DNA from: an uncultured Bacteroidaceae bacterium
GTDB taxonomy: Bacteria > Bacteroidota > Bacteroidia > Bacteroidales > Bacteroidaceae
Length of the DNA stretch: 52,406 nucleotides
Reading direction: 5' to 3'
NCBI GenBank assembly: GCA_905236985.1
Contig: CAJORF010000067.1
Span: 1-52,406 of the forward strand
Part shown: positions 31,752 to 40,605 of the stretch, one piece after another
Position numbering within the stretch: position 1 is the stretch's first letter
Layout: the number at the start of each line of letters is the position of its first letter
Translations under genes and position numbers: made by a program
The notes under the pieces: model-generated
What the model was told of the DNA's origin: nothing
The model's input: the letters and a program-made list of their open reading frames with translations, nothing else
Database searches by the model: none

Positions 31752-33068
31752 ATGAAAGACAGGATAGCAACTCCAATCCGTCGCGACATCATAGACACAC
31801 TCATTGAATCACTCGGCATTCAGGATTTTGCCAACGCTACCATCCGCGAAGTGAAACAGGTGGCAGCGATGGCTGAGCAGCGGAGCGGAATAGAGTTCAT
31901 CAAAATGGAAATGGGCATACCAGGCTTGCCTGCTGCAGGGGTGGGCGTGCGCGCACAAATCAAGGCACTCGAAGATGGCATAGCTCACTCCTACCCCATT
32001 ATGCAAGGTCTGCCAGAGTTGAAGACCGAGGCTTCTCGCTTCATCAAGGCATTCGTAGGCGTTGATATCGCCGCTGAAGGCTGTGTGCCTGTCTGCGGTT
32101 CAATGCAAGGCTCTTTCGCCGCCTTCCTTACCTGCTCGCAGGCCGATCACACGAAAGACACCGTGCTGTTCATTGACCCAGGTTTCCCCGTGCAAAAACT
32201 GCAGTTGAAGATCCAAGGCGTGAAGTACGAGACATTCGATGTCTTTGACTTTCGTGGCGACAAGCTGCGCAACAAGATTGAGAGCTACTTGAAGAATGGC
32301 AACATCTGCGGCATTGTCTATTCCAATCCCAATAACCCCGCTTGGACTTGCCTCACAGAGAGTGAGTTGCAGGCAATCGGCGAGCTGGCTACGCAGTACG
32401 ATGCCATCGTCATGGAAGATCTGGCTTACTTCGCCATGGACTTCCGCGAAGACCTCAGTGTGCCGTTTCAACCTCCATACCAGCCCTCCGTAGCCCGTTA
32501 CACAGACAATTATATGTTGCTCATCAGTGGCTCGAAGGCATTCTCCTACGCCGGCGAGCGCATTGGTGTGGTATGTATCAGCGACAAGCTCTTTCACCGC
32601 CACTACGACGACCTCAGTGCACGCTACGAAGGCCTGCCCTTCGGACCTGTCTTCTCGACACGTATGCTCTATGCACTCACCGCTGGCACAAGCCATTCGG
32701 CACAGTATGCGATGGCAGCGATGATGCGTGCCGCCACAGACGGCGAATACCGTTTCCGAGACGAGGTTAAGGTCTATGGCGAACGGGCACACAAGTTGAA
32801 GGAGATCTTCCTTCGTCATGGCTTCCACATCGTCTATGCCCGCGACCTTGACCGCCCCGTGGCTGACGGTTTCTACTTCACCATAGGCTATCAAGACATG
32901 ACCAGCGGCGAGCTGGCACGTGAGCTGATGTACTACGGAGTCTCAGCTATCTGCCTCATCACCACCGGTTCCCAGCAGGAAGGGCTGCGCGTCTGTACGT
33001 CCTTCATCGAGGATCATCAATATGCACAACTCGACGAGCGGATGCGCACATTCCAACTGAATCACTAA
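31752..33068 (+). CDS. PLP-dependent class I/II aminotransferase
   Basis: A 438-aa fold-type I aminotransferase. Features: YPIMQGLPELKTEASRF (pyridoxal-binding region), IVYSNPNNPAWTC (about 190-202, NPxNPxW motif), MEDLAYFAMDF (Asp/Tyr ligands) and SGSKAFSYAGERIGVV (about 258-273, Schiff-base Lys in SGSKAF). Usual length. Together with PaaK and the ACT protein downstream it probably handles aromatic amino acids (transamination to aryl-pyruvates), matching the IorAB genes elsewhere in the window. Substrate is inferred from context. Confidence 0.9.
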   Translation: MKDRIATPIRRDIIDTLIESLGIQDFANATIREVKQVAAMAEQRSGIEFIKMEMGIPGLPAAGVGVRAQIKALEDGIAHSYPIMQGLPELKTEASRFIKAFVGVDIAAEGCVPVCGSMQGSFAAFLTCSQADHTKDTVLFIDPGFPVQKLQLKIQGVKYETFDVFDFRGDKLRNKIESYLKNGNICGIVYSNPNNPAWTCLTESELQAIGELATQYDAIVMEDLAYFAMDFREDLSVPFQPPYQPSVARYTDNYMLLISGSKAFSYAGERIGVVCISDKLFHRHYDDLSARYEGLPFGPVFSTRMLYALTAGTSHSAQYAMAAMMRAATDGEYRFRDEVKVYGERAHKLKEIFLRHGFHIVYARDLDRPVADGFYFTIGYQDMTSGELARELMYYGVSAICLITTGSQQEGLRVCTSFIEDHQYAQLDERMRTFQLNH

Positions 33069-33101
33069 TTCAATTTTCTTTTTTCACTCTTCACTTTCAT
33101 C
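33069..33101 (+). repeat. TTCACT-type stop-anchored spacer repeat
   Basis: CTTTTTTCACTCTTCACTTT fills the 33-bp gap from the aminotransferase stop to the PaaK start. Same family, opposite orientation, as 11483-11514. Confidence 0.5.
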
Positions 33102-34400
33102 ATGATCTGGAATCCTAATAAAGAATGTATGAGCCGCGAAGATATTCGTGAGCTTCAAGGACGCCGTCTGCACAAGATAGTAGATTACGTCTATCACAAT
33201 GTCCCCTTCTACCGTAACAAGTTGCAAGAGATGGACATCGAACCCGATGATATACAGACTATTGATGATATAGTCCGACTGCCATATACGACCAAGCAAG
33301 ACCTGCGCGACAATTACCCTTACGGCTTACAAGCGGCACCGCAGAGCGAGATCGTGCGCGTCCATGCCTCCAGCGGCACGACGGGCAATCCGACCATCGT
33401 AGGTTATACACGTAAGGATATCGGCGTGTGGAGTGAGTGCATGAGTCGCTGTCTCACCGCCTACGGCATCACCCGCGAGGACACATTCTCTGTGGCCTAC
33501 GGTTACGGTCTTTTCACGGGCGGTTTAGGGGCTCACTACGGTGTGGAGAACCTTGGTGCCACCGTCGTGCCAGCTTCCACGGGTAACACGGAGAAACACC
33601 TGCGCCTTATCCGAGACCTCGGCATCACTGGCATTGCCTGCACACCTTCCTACGCCCTTCATTTGGCTGAGACGATGGGCAAACTGGGTATTCGCAAAGA
33701 GGATATCAAGTTGCGTATTGGAGCCTTCGGTGCCGAGCCCTGGACGGAGGATATGCGACGCGAGATAGAGAGCCGTCTTGGCTTACAGGGCTTCAATATC
33801 TACGGATTGAGCGAGATCATGGGACCCTGCGTCAGCTACGAATGTGAGTGCAAGCATGGATCACACATCTGCGAAGACCATTTCTTCCCCGAGATTATCG
33901 ATCCCGAGACACTTCAGCCCCTTCCACGCGGACAGCAGGGCGAGCTAGTGTTCACGACACTCACCAAAGAAGGAATGCCCCTGCTGCGCTACCGCACAAG
34001 AGATCTCTGCTCTCTCATGGAAGGCGAATGTGAATGTGGTCGCACGGCAGTGCGCATGACACGCATCGTGGGACGTTCGGATGATATGTTGATTATCCGC
34101 GGTATCAATGTGTTCCCCTCGCAGATCGAGAGTGTGATCCTCTCCACACAGGAGTTCGAACCGCAGTACCAGCTCATTGTAGATCGTATCGACAACCTCG
34201 ACCGCCTCACCGTGCGCGTGGAACTACGCAACGAGTTCATGACCGACTTGCTGCCCGAGCTCGCTGCCCTTGAGCATAAGCTGGCAGACAAACTCAAGAG
34301 TGTGCTCAGCATCCGAGCCAAAGTACAGTTGTTGCCGCAAGGCACTTTGGAACGCAGCCAGGGAAAGAGCAAGCGCATCATTGACAATAGAAAGATTTAA
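33102..34400 (+). CDS. paaK: Phenylacetate-CoA ligase-like enzyme
   Basis: A 432-aa AMP-forming acyl-CoA ligase of the PaaK family, which attaches CoA to aryl acetates using ATP. HASSGTTGNPTIVGYT (about 86-101) is the phosphate-binding loop. NIYGLSEIMGPCV (about 234-246), YRTRDLCSL (about 299-307) and the C-terminal lid 'LPQGTLERSQGKSKRI' match the family. N-terminus MIWNPNKECMSREDI is typical. Between the aminotransferase and the ACT protein, forming one transcription unit. Confidence 0.94.
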   Translation: MIWNPNKECMSREDIRELQGRRLHKIVDYVYHNVPFYRNKLQEMDIEPDDIQTIDDIVRLPYTTKQDLRDNYPYGLQAAPQSEIVRVHASSGTTGNPTIVGYTRKDIGVWSECMSRCLTAYGITREDTFSVAYGYGLFTGGLGAHYGVENLGATVVPASTGNTEKHLRLIRDLGITGIACTPSYALHLAETMGKLGIRKEDIKLRIGAFGAEPWTEDMRREIESRLGLQGFNIYGLSEIMGPCVSYECECKHGSHICEDHFFPEIIDPETLQPLPRGQQGELVFTTLTKEGMPLLRYRTRDLCSLMEGECECGRTAVRMTRIVGRSDDMLIIRGINVFPSQIESVILSTQEFEPQYQLIVDRIDNLDRLTVRVELRNEFMTDLLPELAALEHKLADKLKSVLSIRAKVQLLPQGTLERSQGKSKRIIDNRKI

Positions 34401-34431
34401 TTGGAATAACGAAATAACGAAATCATCACCC

Positions 34432-34857
34432 ATGATACAACAACTTTCTGTATTCATCGAGAATAAAAGCGGCACTCTGCTGCAGATCCTGGAGCTCCTG
34501 AAAAACGCTGGCATTCAGCTCGTAGCCACAAACATTGTTGATACGATGGACTATGGCATCTGCCGCATTATTGCCACACAGCCCAAGCTCGCCTGCACTA
34601 TTCTGCAGGAAGCCGGTATGAGCGCTAACCTCAATGAGGTCTTCGCACTCCAGCTCGACAACCATCCAGGCAGCGCAGCCGATGCCATAGCAGCCTTCGC
34701 TCAAGAGGGCGTAGGCATCGTTTATCTCTACTCCTTCCTCCTCGGCGGCAAGGGCATACTCATCTTCCGCACGGACAACACCGAGCGCGCCAAGCAGATC
34801 ATCAAAGAGAGTAACCTGCAGGTGATCAACGAGGAAGATCTTCAGCACCTCTATTGA
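34432..34857 (+). CDS. Tandem ACT-domain protein
   Basis: A 141-aa protein with two ACT domains: residues 1-65 (MIQQLSVFIENKSGTLLQIL...TNIVDTMDYGICRII) and 70-141 (VFALQLDNHPGSAADAIAAF...GKGILIFRTDN). It binds small ligands, often amino acids, and in Bacteroidales commonly follows PaaK, suggesting regulation of aromatic amino-acid catabolism. The frame is open back to 34270 inside paaK, but the ATG at 34432 yields a proper first ACT strand, so it is chosen. Confidence 0.9.
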   Translation: MIQQLSVFIENKSGTLLQILELLKNAGIQLVATNIVDTMDYGICRIIATQPKLACTILQEAGMSANLNEVFALQLDNHPGSAADAIAAFAQEGVGIVYLYSFLLGGKGILIFRTDNTERAKQIIKESNLQVINEEDLQHLY

Positions 34858-34867
34858 GGGCTTAGAG

Positions 34868-35821
34868 ATGTCGATGCGGCGATTTCTGACGTGCGGCCTC
34901 CTCGGCCTGACGATGGTCGCGGCGTACGCTCAACACGGGGAGCCGCTGCGCATCATGAGTTGGAATGTGGAAAATTGCTTCGACCTAGAGCATGACGAAG
35001 GCTTTCAGGATGAAGAATTCCTGCCTACAGGCTCTAATTTTTGGACACCCAGACGCTACTGGCAGAAGCTGAACGACATCATGCGAGTGATCGCGGCTGT
35101 CACGGATGATGGACGTATTCCGGATCTCATCGGACTCTGCGAAGTGGAGAACGACAGCGTGCTCACAGCATTGACCAAGAGAACGAATCTGAGGTATTTG
35201 GGTTTCCAGTACCTCATGAGCAATAGCCTTGATCCACGAGGCATTGACGTCGCACTGCTCTACCTGCCAGAGCACTTCAAGCCTTTAGAACACCAGAGCA
35301 TACGAATCCCGAGCTCAGAACATGGACTCAGCCAGACGCGTGACATACTTTATGTCAAGGGGCTTCGCTACAACGGACAAAGAAATGACACGCTTCACGT
35401 CATGGTGGTTCATCTGCCCAGCCGCACTACCGGTTTTCAAGGTGACAAGAACCGACGCTTGGCGGCACAAACACTTTGGGCTGTAGTCGATAGCATCGAT
35501 GCACGGCAGCAGGACATCGTAGTGATGGGCGATTTCAATGCCACAGCGCGCGACCGTATCTTCAAGCATCAGCCGCTACGGTTGACAGACAATCCTCAGT
35601 ATCGCGGGACCTATTGTTATCGGGGACATTGGCAATGGATTGACCATATTCTGGTGTCAAAGAACTTCAACTCCGACAGTTTAGCACGCACATTACAAAT
35701 GCCGTGGCTTCTGGAATACGATGAACGATACAACATCCAGAAGCCACGGCGGACTTATTATGGGCCTGTTTACCATGGCGGGATCAGTGACCACTTGCCT
35801 ATAGTGATTGATGTAAGATAA
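34868..35821 (+). CDS. Secreted endonuclease/exonuclease/phosphatase-family protein
   Basis: A 317-aa EEP-fold protein with a signal peptide (MRRFLTCGLLGLTMVAAYAQ). Motifs: IMSWNVENCFD (about 29-39), GLCEVEND (about 88-95, metal-binding Glu), VVHLPSR, VMGDFNAT (about 216-223), and GGISDHLPIVI at the end (catalytic His, about 304-314). It could be a nuclease or phosphatase acting in the periplasm or outside the cell. It follows the ACT gene by 10 bp, but functional coupling is doubtful. Confidence 0.9.
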   Translation: MSMRRFLTCGLLGLTMVAAYAQHGEPLRIMSWNVENCFDLEHDEGFQDEEFLPTGSNFWTPRRYWQKLNDIMRVIAAVTDDGRIPDLIGLCEVENDSVLTALTKRTNLRYLGFQYLMSNSLDPRGIDVALLYLPEHFKPLEHQSIRIPSSEHGLSQTRDILYVKGLRYNGQRNDTLHVMVVHLPSRTTGFQGDKNRRLAAQTLWAVVDSIDARQQDIVVMGDFNATARDRIFKHQPLRLTDNPQYRGTYCYRGHWQWIDHILVSKNFNSDSLARTLQMPWLLEYDERYNIQKPRRTYYGPVYHGGISDHLPIVIDVR

Positions 35822-35833
35822 AGCGTATGCTGT

Positions 35834-37786
35834 TTACCTGACACCACTGCCTCCACCACCAGAGAAACCGCCGCCACCGCCGAAGGAGGAGAAGCCTCCG
35901 CCACCGCCCCAACGTTCGCGTCGTGCTTCACGAGCAGCACGTTCACGTTTTATGCGGGCGAGACGTTCGCTATCGGTCTCGTAGTGAATAGTGCGCGTGG
36001 CAGCATCTATAATACTCTGCGACAAAGCTGAATAGAGAGCGGCATTGACAGAGGTATTGTCAATGATGTGACGCGTGAGTTCGTCGAAGATTTGTAGGTC
36101 GGGCGCAATTTTCTTCATATCGGCCCGCACCTGATCGGCGATGCCAAAGAGTGTGGCGAAGGTGAGGTATTCCTTCCACAGCGCTACCTCCTGCAAGGCA
36201 CGCTCTGCCACGAGGGTGAAATCCTTGAGGTATTTCCAGAAACCATAGACCTGCTGCGCTTCTTCCTGCTTGATCTGGCTGACATGCAACTCGGCGTCAT
36301 TGAGATCGCGCAGCTGACGGGCGAAAGAGCGTACCGTGACTGGGTCATTATCGACCAGCTGTTTCAGTTCCTTGGGCTGCAAGAGATGATCCTCACCAGC
36401 AGCTGTGTAGAGTACATGGAGAAGTTTATAGAGGATTTTGCTGTCCTCAGTTTCCAAAGTGTAAACCTCTTCAAGCTTAGACGGATCTTCGATGCGGAAG
36501 AGGCTTTCCAGATCACCCCTCTCGTTCATCTTCTGAACGACATTGATGAGTTTGTTGTCAACGAGACGCATGACGTAAGCCTCCACGAGCTTCATCTCAC
36601 TTTTATCGGCACTGGGTTCGAGTGCACGGATGATGCGACGCGAACGGATGAGATTACCTCTGAGGGGAGGCTGATCGTAGTAGGCAGGTGCATCGCCTAT
36701 CAAGCGTTTGATCTGCTTACGTTCGCGACGACGCTTGATCATACGACCGAAGATGAGATAGAAAACGATAAGGAGAGGAACACCAAAGCAACAAAGACCG
36801 CCCAGCACCATGAAGAGCGTATAAACCCATTTGGGTGTGTCGTCGCCGCCGCTCAAAGATGCTATACTACCATCGCCATCGTCATCAAGCGTGTAGTCGC
36901 TGTCGATGAAGGCCAGCTCCTTGACATCCGTTTCAAACGATTTATCGGGGTAGCGCAGCTCAGGTTCAAAGAATCCTTTCTTGAACCTGAACATGACAAT
37001 CATCTTCTCACCTTCATTCATCCTCTCCTCAGTGCCAGCAGCGACACCTCCACTATCCGTGAAGACGATATAGCCGTGGTAGCCGAAGGACCAAACACTG
37101 GTGCTGTCATGTCGAAGGCTGTCACGGACAATAGGTGCATCAGCGACAGGAACGGTAATCGGCTCATCGTTGGGGATAACTTTGTGCAGGAAGGTAATGC
37201 TGTCTCTGCTGGAGTTGTACTCGAAACTGTCATAACGCAAGGAATAGTTATAAACCGAGTCGCGAAATACAGGGCGCACCCAAGTGAAATCGCTACGATC
37301 GAGTTTGAAGACGATGAAAACATTTTCCGCCGCAGGATTAGCAGCATCATAGAAGCAGTAGTTGAAGCCGTCAAAGTCGGAATAGCTCTTGACGAGTCCG
37401 TGCAACTTGTAGTTGACTACGTACTTATGGTAGCCCTTACTGCCTACACCCCAACAGAGTTCAGGGCCATCGAAAGTGTCATTGATGCCGCAGCGGAAAG
37501 TTTTCTGGGCACGTGAGCGATCGACATTCCAAGAACTTTCACATGTATATTCTATAGAGTCTTCGTTTACATGGAAATCGGACACGCTCATGTCACCGAG
37601 ATTGTACATTTTAATGAAACACTCGGTACCCTCGGAGCCGATATACATATAACGATGCTCCCAAATATCAGCAGAACCGTCGCGATGGAGATGTACGCCG
37701 ATATGGAGGCTGTCTAACGAGTGCTGGGCAATGGCACTCATGGACACAGCCATGACTGCCAACAGGGTGATCAGTAGGCGTTTCAT
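35834..37786 (-). CDS. DUF2207 membrane protein with Gly-rich tail
   Basis: A 650-aa protein with signal peptide (MKRLLITLLAVMAVSMSAIA), a beta-rich extracytoplasmic domain (about 22-320), one or two transmembrane segments (YTLFMVLGGLCCFGVPLLIVFY, about 326-347 split here), and a cytoplasmic part (about 355-620). It ends in a Gly/Phe/Ser-rich tail GGGGGFSSFGGGGGFSGGGG (one run), typical of DUF2207 proteins. LemA, its usual neighbour, lies 23 bp upstream. Function unknown, possibly membrane signalling or envelope stress. Convergent with the EEP gene with only a 12-bp gap. Confidence 0.88.
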   Translation of the reverse strand: MKRLLITLLAVMAVSMSAIAQHSLDSLHIGVHLHRDGSADIWEHRYMYIGSEGTECFIKMYNLGDMSVSDFHVNEDSIEYTCESSWNVDRSRAQKTFRCGINDTFDGPELCWGVGSKGYHKYVVNYKLHGLVKSYSDFDGFNYCFYDAANPAAENVFIVFKLDRSDFTWVRPVFRDSVYNYSLRYDSFEYNSSRDSITFLHKVIPNDEPITVPVADAPIVRDSLRHDSTSVWSFGYHGYIVFTDSGGVAAGTEERMNEGEKMIVMFRFKKGFFEPELRYPDKSFETDVKELAFIDSDYTLDDDGDGSIASLSGGDDTPKWVYTLFMVLGGLCCFGVPLLIVFYLIFGRMIKRRRERKQIKRLIGDAPAYYDQPPLRGNLIRSRRIIRALEPSADKSEMKLVEAYVMRLVDNKLINVVQKMNERGDLESLFRIEDPSKLEEVYTLETEDSKILYKLLHVLYTAAGEDHLLQPKELKQLVDNDPVTVRSFARQLRDLNDAELHVSQIKQEEAQQVYGFWKYLKDFTLVAERALQEVALWKEYLTFATLFGIADQVRADMKKIAPDLQIFDELTRHIIDNTSVNAALYSALSQSIIDAATRTIHYETDSERLARIKRERAAREARRERWGGGGGFSSFGGGGGFSGGGGSGVR

Positions 37787-37809
37787 ATCACATGGGATAA
37801 AGACAATGT

Positions 37810-38403
37810 CTATCTGGAGGCTACGGAAGACATACCCGTGGGCGGGTTCTGGTTGGGGAAGAGGTTAGGCGCGTCGCGCTTCTTCTCGTCGTCAATCTTG
37901 ATGTACTCCATGACCTCGAAATGGAGCATCGATGCGATGATGCTCGAAGGCAGCTGACGAACGTAACGGTTGAGCTTTGTAGCACTGTCGTTATACACCA
38001 TACGGCTCATCCGCACCTTATCCTCGTAGCCGTTGATGTCGTTCATCAGGCTCTGGTACAAGGGATGAGACTTGATCTCGGGATAGGATTCTGTAACGAC
38101 CATGAGGCGGCTCATCACCTCGGCAAAGCCGCTCTGCGAGGCGTTGACGTCAGCAGCGGTCTTGACACCTGACGGGCGGCGAGCCTCAATGGTCTTAATG
38201 ATGGTGTCGCACTCGCGCGAAGCCATTTCGCGTGCAGCGCCGGTAAGATTCAAAAGAGCATCCCAACGGGAATTTAACTGCACCTCAATCTGGCTGAGGG
38301 CATTCTTACAGAGCTCTTCGAGCTTGACGAGTTCGCGCTGTGTGGAGATGAACCACATCACAACGATGACAAGCAGCGCGATAACGATAATGCCAGTGAT
38401 CAT
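37810..38403 (-). CDS. lemA: LemA family protein
   Basis: A 197-aa membrane-anchored protein: one N-terminal TM (GIIVIALLVIVVMWFI) then the helical LemA domain with LVKLEELCKNALSQIEVQL, VMSRLMVVTESYPEIKS and MVYNDSATKLNRYV, ending in an unusual Asn/Pro-rich tail FPNQNPPTGMSSVASR. Orientation and neighbours (DUF2207 downstream) fit the common pair. Precise function unknown. First gene after the YigZ gene in the same direction. Confidence 0.92.
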   Translation of the reverse strand: MITGIIVIALLVIVVMWFISTQRELVKLEELCKNALSQIEVQLNSRWDALLNLTGAAREMASRECDTIIKTIEARRPSGVKTAADVNASQSGFAEVMSRLMVVTESYPEIKSHPLYQSLMNDINGYEDKVRMSRMVYNDSATKLNRYVRQLPSSIIASMLHFEVMEYIKIDDEKKRDAPNLFPNQNPPTGMSSVASR

Positions 38404-38445
38404 AAAATATTAAAAAGTTTAAGGGTTCAAAAAATGTCAGGGTAT

Positions 38446-39123
38446 TTAAGTATCAGGATTCAAGGCTCCTTCGATTCTCAGTTTCTCCACCTTCTCTAAT
38501 CGTTGGCGAAGGCGAGGCATGAGTGAGGCACGTATGGAAAGTGTCATAAGGCAATCGTTGTCGAAAGTCTGGCTGACGATGGCGGGTTCCTCCTCTTTCA
38601 CTATGCGCATGACTTGGTTCATCAGTGTGTATTCAAAAGCGATAGTAATCTGTTCATCCACAGTCTTCTCAATGATAGTGGCGGCAGCTATCGCTTCAGC
38701 AGCTGCAGCTTTGTAGGCTTGAATGAGTCCGCTGGTGCCGAGCTTCACGCCTCCGAAATAGCGAACGACGATGATGAGTACGTCCGTCAGCTCGTTGCTG
38801 TTGATCTGCCCAAGAATGGGTTTGCCTGCTGTGCCACTCGGTTCACCATTGTCGTTAGCGCGGAACACCAGACGCTCATGGCCCAACATATAAGCATAAC
38901 ACACGTGACGCGCATCGTAGTACTTCTTTTGATGGCTCTCCACCAACTCCTTGATCTCTTCTACCGTAGATACTGGAAAAGCGAAGGCAAGAAACTTGCT
39001 TCGCTTCTCCGTATAAGTACCTTCAGAAGGGGAAGAGAGGGTGAGGTAACTATCAAAAGACTCTCCCCCCGCCCTCCCTTTTAGGGAGGGAGCAGTATCT
39101 TTAGATTGATTGCTTTCATTCAT
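38446..39123 (-). CDS. YigZ/IMPACT family protein with element-encoded N-terminus
   Basis: A 225-aa protein of the YigZ/IMPACT family: YLTLSSPSEGTYTEKRSKFL (about 26-45) is where the family normally starts, followed by ANDNGEPSGTAGKPILGQ and RYFGGVKLGTSGLIQAY, and a C-terminal DUF1949-like part. The first 22 residues (MNESNQSKDTAPSLKGRAGG and on) are encoded by the inverted-repeat element at 39058-39191; the translated arm contains APSLKGRAGGE. Either the original start was lost or the annotated start is in the element, so the extension is real only if translation begins at 39123. Role unclear; eukaryotic IMPACT affects translation control. Confidence 0.85.
   Translation of the reverse strand: MNESNQSKDTAPSLKGRAGGESFDSYLTLSSPSEGTYTEKRSKFLAFAFPVSTVEEIKELVESHQKKYYDARHVCYAYMLGHERLVFRANDNGEPSGTAGKPILGQINSNELTDVLIIVVRYFGGVKLGTSGLIQAYKAAAAEAIAAATIIEKTVDEQITIAFEYTLMNQVMRIVKEEEPAIVSQTFDNDCLMTLSIRASLMPRLRQRLEKVEKLRIEGALNPDT
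38448..38465 (-). repeat. CTTGA-type spacer repeat including a stop codon
   Basis: Minus strand CCTTGAATCCTGATACTT; the stop codon of the YigZ gene is its last TAA. Related to 3686-3714 and 17201-17224. Confidence 0.5.
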
Positions 39124-39191
39124 GATGGAACACCATTATCGAAGGTAATCGCTCCCTCCCTGATAGGGAGGGCGGGGGGAGAGTCCTGGTC
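39058..39191 (-). repeat. Intercistronic inverted-repeat element, copy C
   Basis: Left arm 39058-39104 (AGACTCTCCCCCCGCCC...) is translated in the YigZ gene; right arm about 39145-39185 ends near the DUF1015 stop codon (39197-39199). The right arm carries GGTAATCGC and the left carries the ATACTGCTCC equivalent. Orientation matches A, E and F relative to transcription. Confidence 0.88.
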
Positions 39192-39196
39192 TTTTT

Positions 39197-40444
39197 TTAT
39201 TTTAACTTATGCACCACCAAGCCGCTCCTCAACTTAGGCTCGAACCAAGTTGCCTTGGGGGGCATAATCTTTCCACTGTCGGCAATGTCCATGATCTGCT
39301 GCATCGTGACGGGATAGAGGGCGAGGGCTGCACGCATCTCACCACTATCCACACGACGCTTCAGTTCGCCCAAGCCACGTAGGCCACCGACGAAATCGAT
39401 GCGCTTCGAGGAGCGCAGGTCGCCCAAAGCAAGGATGTCTTGCAGGATCAAACGGCTGGAGATATCGACATCGAGCACACCAATAGGATCACTCTCGTCG
39501 AAGGTACCAGGTTTGGCATTGAGGGCAAACCAATGGCCATCGAGGTAAAGTGAAAACTCATGGAGCTTGGCGGGCTTGTAGATATCCGTACCCTTATCCT
39601 CCACCGTAAAGTTCTTGCGCAGAGCGTCTAAGAACTGTTCGCTCGACAAGCCATTCAAATCTTTCAGCACACGGTTGTAGTCGAGAATGGTGAGCTGCGA
39701 GGCTTGGAAGGCTACTGCCATGAAGTAGTTGTATTCCTCGTCACCTCGATGGTTAGGATTCTGCTTGGCCTTCTCTGCTCCCACGAGGGCAGCAGCGGCT
39801 GAGCGATGGTGACCGTCGGCAATGTAGAGTGACGGCATTTTACGGAACTCCTCGGTGATGAGAGCAATGTCAGCCGCGTCATTGATGACCCAGAACTGAT
39901 GGCGGAAACCATCGATGGGCGCTATGAAGTCATACTCGGGCTCAGTGGTAGCATAGCGTTTCAGTAAGGCATCGAGAGCGGCGTTGTCAGGATAGGCAAA
40001 GAAGACGGGCTCCACATTGGCGTCGTTCACGCGAACGTGCTTCATGCGATCTTCCTCTTTGTCACGGCGCGTCAGCTCATGCTTCTTGATCGTGCCGTTC
40101 ATGTAATCTTCGACATAAGCGCCGATGACAAGGCCATACTGCGTCTTGCCGTTCATCGTCTGAGCGTAGATGTAATAGTGCTCGTCCTTGTCCTGCACGA
40201 GCCAGCCCTTGTCCTGGAACATCTGGAACTGGCGAGCGGCTTCCTCATAGACGCGCGGGTCGTACTCGCTGGTACCTACGGGGAAGTTGATCTCAGGTTT
40301 GATGATGTGGTAGAGGCTCTTCTCATTGTCGCCCGCCTCCGCACGAGCCTCCTCGCTTTCGAGGACATCATACGGGCGGCTCTCAACTTGCTCAACGAGT
40401 TCTTTAGGTGGACGTAAGCCTCTAAAGGGTTTGATGGTTGCCAT
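39197..40444 (-). CDS. DUF1015 family protein
   Basis: A 415-aa cytoplasmic protein of the DUF1015 family: IKPFRGLRPPKELVEQVESR at the start, IADGHHRSAAAALVG (about 215-229) with a His-rich motif, and KIMPPKATWFEPKLRSGLVV near the end. In Bacteroidetes it is frequently encoded beside serA and serC. Function is not established, though the location suggests a link to serine or phosphoglycerate metabolism. Flanked by element C on its 3' side and element D on its 5' side. Confidence 0.9.
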   Translation of the reverse strand: MATIKPFRGLRPPKELVEQVESRPYDVLESEEARAEAGDNEKSLYHIIKPEINFPVGTSEYDPRVYEEAARQFQMFQDKGWLVQDKDEHYYIYAQTMNGKTQYGLVIGAYVEDYMNGTIKKHELTRRDKEEDRMKHVRVNDANVEPVFFAYPDNAALDALLKRYATTEPEYDFIAPIDGFRHQFWVINDAADIALITEEFRKMPSLYIADGHHRSAAAALVGAEKAKQNPNHRGDEEYNYFMAVAFQASQLTILDYNRVLKDLNGLSSEQFLDALRKNFTVEDKGTDIYKPAKLHEFSLYLDGHWFALNAKPGTFDESDPIGVLDVDISSRLILQDILALGDLRSSKRIDFVGGLRGLGELKRRVDSGEMRAALALYPVTMQQIMDIADSGKIMPPKATWFEPKLRSGLVVHKLK

Positions 40445-40453
40445 ATTAAAAAC

Positions 40454-40605
40454 AGACCCACCCCCGACCCCTCCCGTTAGGGAGGAGAGCGGCTAACGCT
40501 TGGAAGTCTATAGGGTCATTCTTTTTATACAATTAAACTAAATAGAAATAGTCACACATCCCGCAGGCTCTCCCCTCCCTTACGGGAGGGTTCGGGGGTG
40601 AGTCT
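40454..40605 (-). repeat. Intercistronic inverted-repeat element, copy D
   Basis: 152 bp between the DUF1015 ATG (9-bp gap) and serA. The serA stop codon (40606-40608) directly follows the AGTCT end (40601-40605). The arm next to the serA stop carries CATCCCGCAG, like copy B. Confidence 0.9.

Noticed and set aside
36284-37516. A 410-aa plus-strand open frame
   Set aside because: Antisense to the DUF2207 gene; no recognisable domain.
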